This document shows, in pieces, positions 15,372 to 18,984 of a stretch of 18,984 nt of DNA. The stretch spans positions 1 through 18,984 of the forward strand of contig WRMR01000024.1 in assembly GCA_009776995.1 (NCBI GenBank), in the 5' to 3' direction. Numbering within the stretch: the stretch's first letter is position 1; every line of letters begins with the position of its first letter. Origin of the DNA: Planctomycetaceae bacterium (GTDB lineage: Bacteria; Planctomycetota; Planctomycetia; Pirellulales; Thermoguttaceae). The translations under genes were made by a program, and so were the position numbers. The notes beneath the pieces were generated by a model. The model had not been told where the DNA came from. It did no database searches and saw only the letters and a list, made by a program, of their open reading frames with translations.

Positions 15372-16490
15372 ATGCACAAAAATTCCTATCACGCGTCGGA
15401 TTTCGGTCGGTTTCCGCTCATGTTTTACTACGAAGTGACGCAGGCTTGCGATTTGGTCTGCAAGCACTGTCGCGCTTCGGCACAGGAGACGGCGGCGGCG
15501 GACGAGTTGACGACTGCACAATCGCTGGCACTGATCAACGAGGTTGCGAAATTCGAGCGAAAGCCGACTTTGGTGCTGACAGGTGGTGACCCGCTCAAAC
15601 GGGCCGACCTGTTTTCATTGATCGAACACGCGACAAGCCTCGGAATTCAGGCAGCCCTGACTCCTTCGGCAACACCACTGGCCACACAGGAAGCCTTCGA
15701 GCGGGCAAAGCAGGCCGGCGTCCAGGCACTCGGCATCAGTCTCGACGGGCCGAACGCCACTATCCACGACGCCTTTCGCGGCTTCGAAGGCAGTTTCGCC
15801 AAAACGCTTGAAATGCTGGAATTTGCCCGGAATCTTCAACTGCCCGTGCAGGTCAACACGTCGATCACCCGGCGAAATTTCGACCTGATCGATGATATTG
15901 CCGAACTGCTGGCCGATCGGGGAATTATGATGTGGTCGGTGTTTTTTCTCGTGCCGGTTGGACGCGGACTTGAGGAAGAACGCATCACGCCGGACGAATA
16001 CGAAACGGCGTTTGAAAAACTGTGGCGTCATGCGCAATCAAAACCCTTTGCCGTCAAAACGACCGAAGCACCACATTATCGGCGTTATGTCTTGCAGCAT
16101 GGCGGCAATCCGTTAACGAAATCAGGTGTAAAGGGTGAGGGGCAAGGGGTTGGGGAATTGCGGCACCGTGCCCCGCTGGGCGTGACAGACGGCCGCGGGA
16201 TCATGTTCGTTTCGCACAACGGCGAAATTTTTCCCGCCGGGTTCCTGCCGGTTGTTTGCGGAAAATTCCCCGACGATTCGCCGGTTGAAGTGTATCGCAA
16301 TCATCCGGTGTTTCGCGACCTGCAAAACCCGGACAATTATCGCGGTATCTGCGGTGCCTGCGAATACCGTCATGTCTGTGGCGGCAGTCGCGCACGGGCT
16401 TACGCAGTTACGGGCGACTATCTCGGCCCCGAACCCGACTGTTGCTATCAAGTCGGTCAAATTCCGCTCATCATGCCGGAAGAGGGCTGA
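15372..16490 (+). CDS. radical SAM/SPASM protein, TIGR04053-like (NirJ/AhbC-related)
   Basis: The product is 372 residues from ATG 15372; the frame opens at 15294, but the family pattern begins about ten residues after this ATG (DFGRFPLMFYYEVTQACDL). The radical SAM cluster is C26, C30 and C33 in CDLVCKHCRA, followed by GGDPL at 71-75 for SAM binding and ISLDGPN. The C-terminal SPASM-like part has C327, C330, C336 and CC at 357-358 (GICGACEYRHVCGGSRARAY). The overall pattern fits the TIGR04053 radical SAM/SPASM family, which is related to haem d1 and alternative haem synthesis enzymes; the substrate is unknown. Around residues 246-264 there is an insertion (LTKSGVKGEGQGVGELRH) before the conserved RAPLGVTDG that is not expected in the family and is encoded by G-rich DNA. 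No nir or ahb genes are adjacent. Confidence 0.87.
   Translation: MHKNSYHASDFGRFPLMFYYEVTQACDLVCKHCRASAQETAAADELTTAQSLALINEVAKFERKPTLVLTGGDPLKRADLFSLIEHATSLGIQAALTPSATPLATQEAFERAKQAGVQALGISLDGPNATIHDAFRGFEGSFAKTLEMLEFARNLQLPVQVNTSITRRNFDLIDDIAELLADRGIMMWSVFFLVPVGRGLEEERITPDEYETAFEKLWRHAQSKPFAVKTTEAPHYRRYVLQHGGNPLTKSGVKGEGQGVGELRHRAPLGVTDGRGIMFVSHNGEIFPAGFLPVVCGKFPDDSPVEVYRNHPVFRDLQNPDNYRGICGACEYRHVCGGSRARAYAVTGDYLGPEPDCCYQVGQIPLIMPEEG
16133..16155 (+). other. G-quadruplex-forming motif inside the radical SAM gene
   Basis: Four G runs of 3, 4, 4 and 4 are separated by loops TGA, CAA and TT, which fits the canonical G3+N1-7 pattern. It lies on the coding strand and within the apparent in-frame insertion. 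It could form a quadruplex in the non-template DNA or in the mRNA; no such structure has been shown. Confidence 0.75.
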
Positions 16491-16505
16491 TACAACAGTA
16501 CAATG
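16490..16505 (+). repeat. 16-bp dispersed repeat, copy 2
   Basis: This is identical to 3652-3667. It starts on the last base of the radical SAM stop codon. Confidence 0.3.
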
Positions 16506-16530
16506 CCGCAGGGAAGGGCTCGCGCACCAA

Positions 16531-16550
16531 CCTGTTGTTCGCAAAACAGG
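16531..16550. terminator. possible bidirectional stem-loop between convergent genes
   Basis: CCTGTT and AACAGG form a 6-bp stem with an 8-nt loop in the 103-bp gap between the convergent radical SAM and glucose-6-phosphate dehydrogenase genes. No T-run follows directly on either strand, so this is a weak call based mainly on position. Confidence 0.25.
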
Positions 16551-16593
16551 AGTCTGCCTGTATTCTATTTTCTCTTCTTGTTGTGTGGCGGAA

Positions 16594-18051
16594 TCAATGC
16601 AACACGGGGCAAAGGTCAAACCATTGGTGTCCCCATCGTCGAATCCAGGCATCGGCGGAAGGCGGCCCCCAAGAATTGATTTCGTAACAATCAGGGTCGG
16701 TCGAGTCAGAATCGTCCCACACACGCTGGATCGGGTCAATGATTTGCCAGGCAATTTCCACTTCGTCATTCCGCGCAAAAAGGCTGGCGTCGCCGTTGAG
16801 AGCGTCGAGCAACAATCGCTGGTAGGCTTCAGGAAGTTCGCCTTGATAACTTTCACGGAAGTTGAAGTTGAATTGCGTTTGGCGTATCTCCATGTCGGTG
16901 TCGGGCACCTTCGTTTGAAAGTAAATCTGAATGCCTTCGGCAGGTTGAATTTGGATCAACAACCGGTTGGCCTCGAAAAGGGATGACGTTTCTCCGCGTT
17001 CGAACATACTATGCGGCGCTTGCCGGAACTGCACAACGATTTGCGTCGTGCGGCAACTCATGCCTTTTCCGGAACGCAAATAGATTGGCACGTCTTTCCA
17101 ACGCCAGTTATCGATCATCAGCCGCATTGCCGCATACGTGGCCACACGACTCAAGGGATCGACGCCGGGCTCGTCACGGTAGGAACGGTATTGTCCCCGT
17201 AACGTATTGGCAACCACTTCCTCGGGAGTCATCGCGCGAATGGCCCGCAGGACTTTGACTTTTTCGTCTCGCACGGCGTCTGCTTCAAAGCGGGCCGGGG
17301 GTTCCATCGTCACGAAGGTCAGGAGTTGTAACAGGTGATTCTGGAACATGTCACGAAAAACACCGGCTTTTTCATAAAATGTTGCCCGATGTCCGACCAA
17401 CACATCTTCGTGGGCCGTGATCTGAATGTTGTCGATATAGTTCCGATTCCAAATCGGCTCGAAAATTGTATTGCCGAATCGCAGGACGAGGATGTTATTG
17501 ACGGTTTCCTTGCCGAGATAATGGTCAATGCGAAACACCTGGTTTTCGTCAAACGAGGCGTGGACTTCCTGATTCAGCCGCCTGGCCGATTTGAGATCGC
17601 TGCCGAACGGTTTTTCGATGATGATGCGGCGTGTCCCCCGTGACGGGTCGGCCATGCCCGACTGTCCCAGATGCCTGATCATGATCGGATACAATGCCGG
17701 TGAGGTCGAAAGGTAGTACAGACGTCCCGACTCATCGTCGCCTTCCAGCGACCTGAGATAAGCGTCGAGGCCGCCGAACATTTCCGGCCGGTCAATGTCG
17801 CCGGGGAAGTAATGAACCGACGGCGCAAACGCTTCCCAACTTTCGCGATCAAAAGCCGCGCCGGTAAATCTTTTCGTTGTTTCGCCGAGTTTGTTTCGCC
17901 ATTGTTCGCTCGTCATCGGCGTCCGGGACACGCCGACGACCCGCAAGGGATGGACGGTCCGTTTTTTGCATTCCAGCAGATAGAGCGCAGGAATGAGTTT
18001 TCGGCTTGCCAAATCACCTGAAGCTCCGAAAATCACAATCGTTTGTGGCAT
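16594..18051 (-). CDS. zwf: glucose-6-phosphate 1-dehydrogenase
   Basis: The product is 485 residues, the usual length for the family. It oxidises glucose 6-phosphate to 6-phosphogluconolactone with NAD(P)+, the first step of the oxidative pentose phosphate pathway, in the cytoplasm. The nucleotide-binding GASGDLASRKL lies at residues 9-19, EKPFG at 146-150, and the substrate-binding active-site motif RIDHYLGKE at 174-182. Later, NWRWKDVPIYLRSGKGM is also conserved. The ATG at 18051 is preceded by AAAGGCGG about 8 nt upstream and by a promoter at 18143-18170. It is a stand-alone gene here; no pgl or gnd gene is visible next to it. It is convergent with the radical SAM gene. Confidence 0.97.
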   Translation of the reverse strand: MPQTIVIFGASGDLASRKLIPALYLLECKKRTVHPLRVVGVSRTPMTSEQWRNKLGETTKRFTGAAFDRESWEAFAPSVHYFPGDIDRPEMFGGLDAYLRSLEGDDESGRLYYLSTSPALYPIMIRHLGQSGMADPSRGTRRIIIEKPFGSDLKSARRLNQEVHASFDENQVFRIDHYLGKETVNNILVLRFGNTIFEPIWNRNYIDNIQITAHEDVLVGHRATFYEKAGVFRDMFQNHLLQLLTFVTMEPPARFEADAVRDEKVKVLRAIRAMTPEEVVANTLRGQYRSYRDEPGVDPLSRVATYAAMRLMIDNWRWKDVPIYLRSGKGMSCRTTQIVVQFRQAPHSMFERGETSSLFEANRLLIQIQPAEGIQIYFQTKVPDTDMEIRQTQFNFNFRESYQGELPEAYQRLLLDALNGDASLFARNDEVEIAWQIIDPIQRVWDDSDSTDPDCYEINSWGPPSADAWIRRWGHQWFDLCPVLH

Positions 18052-18142
18052 CTCGTGATCCGCCTTTATTGTTTAACACGGATGGGATACGTTTCGTTTT
18101 CCGTCCGCTCCGATCGTCTGAACCCTGTGAAAGACGCTTTCC

Positions 18143-18170
18143 AATATAAGCTGATCGGGAGAAATTTCAA
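18143..18170 (-). promoter_or_regulatory. sigma-70-type promoter of zwf
   Basis: Read on the minus strand, TTGAAA (18170-18165) and TATATT (18148-18143) are separated by 16 bp. Transcription would begin near 18136, giving a leader of about 85 nt before the zwf start at 18051. Confidence 0.55.
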
Positions 18171-18179
18171 GGTTGGCGG

Positions 18180-18984
18180 TTACTGCGGCCCGGTTTCAAG
18201 CGGACGGTCAATCAAAAATCCGGACGCACTGCCTCGTGTATTGAACGAATTGTTTTTCGCGCCGGTGCTATATTTGTCCGTTCCGCCGTAATCAACCAAA
18301 AAGCTGAAATTCCCCCCGCATTGGGTTGCGTTATGGTATGTGGGATCAACGGTCGGACTGGCTGAACCCTGCGAACCGCCGATATAAGTGTCGTTGCCCA
18401 GGGAGTCGAGCAAGACGCCGAGACTTCCTTGAGCTCCGGCTCCCATCATAAGACCGCCGTTTGCCTGATACGTGTCATTGCCCCCGAAAGTCGCAGAGAT
18501 AACCGGCTGCCAGGTCCCAACCCATGCCCATCCCCATGATGCAACCTTCGTAAAAATCATCTCCGGCGTCATCGAAAAGGAAACCGAGGGCATAGTGAAC
18601 CCCGAAACCGCTGCCATGCCGTTGCCATCGGGGTTGAATGCCCCGGCGCGGGGAACTACTCACACCGGGACATTGCCTGCCGTGATAATCCTGCCTCGTT
18701 GAAGCGATGTGTTGATCGTTACCTCCGAAATCACGTAAGATGCCAACGCCCAACCAATAACCACCGCCATGCGCGATATAGTCAAACTCGTAAGTATCGT
18801 CGCCACCACCGTCGAGCAACATGCCGATTCCGCCGCAGGCACTGCCCGCACTGCCACGAAACCCGGCACCGAGTCCCTGCCCCCAGCCTTCATAACCGGG
18901 GTGTTCAGGGTACGAGTCTTCGTACATCCCGCCGAGATAATAGTGGTCACGTCCGTCAGCATCTTCCAAAACACCGAACCCGGC
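18180..18984 (-). pseudogene. GNDxY-repeat protein, 5' partial and frameshifted
   Basis: The frame is open to the right edge, so the start is missing. The sequence is built of glycine-rich units of about 25-40 residues ending in a motif like LLDGGGDDTY: GVLEDADGRDHY, GMLLDGGGDDTY, GILRDFGGNDQH, GFLFDDAGDDFY, GVLLDSLGNDTY and FLVDYGGTDKY. Such repeats suggest a calcium-binding or beta-structured exported protein, but I recognise no named function. At about 18481-18490 the unit reads GYLCDFRGQ-stop in the first frame, while GGNDTYQANGG continues in another frame. Removing one base from the G5 run on the minus strand rejoins them as CDFRGNDTY. This is either a true frameshift or a homopolymer sequencing error. 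The final frame ends RPLETGPQ-stop at 18180, 128 bp upstream of zwf. Confidence 0.75.

Noticed and set aside
18600..18700. Possible pair of compensating frameshifts in the GNDxY repeat protein (another frame reads RAGAFNPDGNGMAAVSGF)
   Set aside because: That frame is preceded by a TGA and the main frame stays open across the stretch; without homologs the linker cannot be judged, so only the clear break near 18485 is reported.

Overview
The window looks like chromosomal DNA of a planctomycete-type bacterium. This is inferred from a large FG-GAP/cohesin-like/dockerin surface protein, a glycine-rich 'GNDxY' repeat protein, a Wza-type export lipoprotein beside an AsmA-like giant, an HdrA-like flavoprotein, and several genes with no clear Shine-Dalgarno sequence. 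No rRNA, tRNA, CRISPR array or intact insertion sequence was seen, and no taxonomic marker gene is present, so the assignment stays tentative.

Layout, left to right. (1) Bases 1-2624 (+) hold the 3' part of a secreted multidomain protein: beta-propeller repeats, a cohesin-like domain and a dockerin. (2) Bases 2638-4826 hold a minus-strand group: a Wza-like polysaccharide-export lipoprotein, a small secreted Gln-rich protein and a putative molybdenum-cofactor carrier. (3) Diverging from it is a 1146-residue AsmA/TamB-like envelope protein (5180-8620, +), preceded by a good sigma-70 promoter. (4) Bases 8885-11624 (+) form a tight, relatively AT-rich cassette: an N-terminally truncated beta-class DNA methyltransferase, a second methyltransferase with a TSPPY motif, and a putative PD-(D/E)XK nuclease. 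It reads as a restriction-modification system. (5) Bases 11656-13653 (+) encode a GC-rich HdrA-like iron-sulfur flavoprotein with no HdrB or HdrC nearby. (6) Bases 13718-14803 (+) encode an AT-rich membrane acyltransferase. A 126-bp near-perfect copy of the hdrA 3' end lies on each side of it, and the distal copy carries its own ending and stop codon. (7) Bases 15372-16490 (+) encode a radical SAM/SPASM protein carrying an in-frame G-quadruplex-like insertion. (8) Bases 16594-18051 (-) encode glucose-6-phosphate dehydrogenase with a recognisable promoter. (9) From 18180 to the right edge (-) lies a 5'-incomplete, frameshifted GNDxY repeat protein.

Working together: the export lipoprotein and the AsmA-like protein both concern the cell envelope and are divergently arranged. 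The two methyltransferases and the nuclease are separated by only 6-7 bp and are surely co-transcribed. The most notable structure is the hdrA 3'-end duplication around the acyltransferase gene. It resembles the footprint of an element that integrated into, and rebuilt, the 3' end of a gene. The two differences between the copies are both synonymous. The second point of interest is the methyltransferase that has lost its catalytic half inside an otherwise intact restriction-modification cassette.
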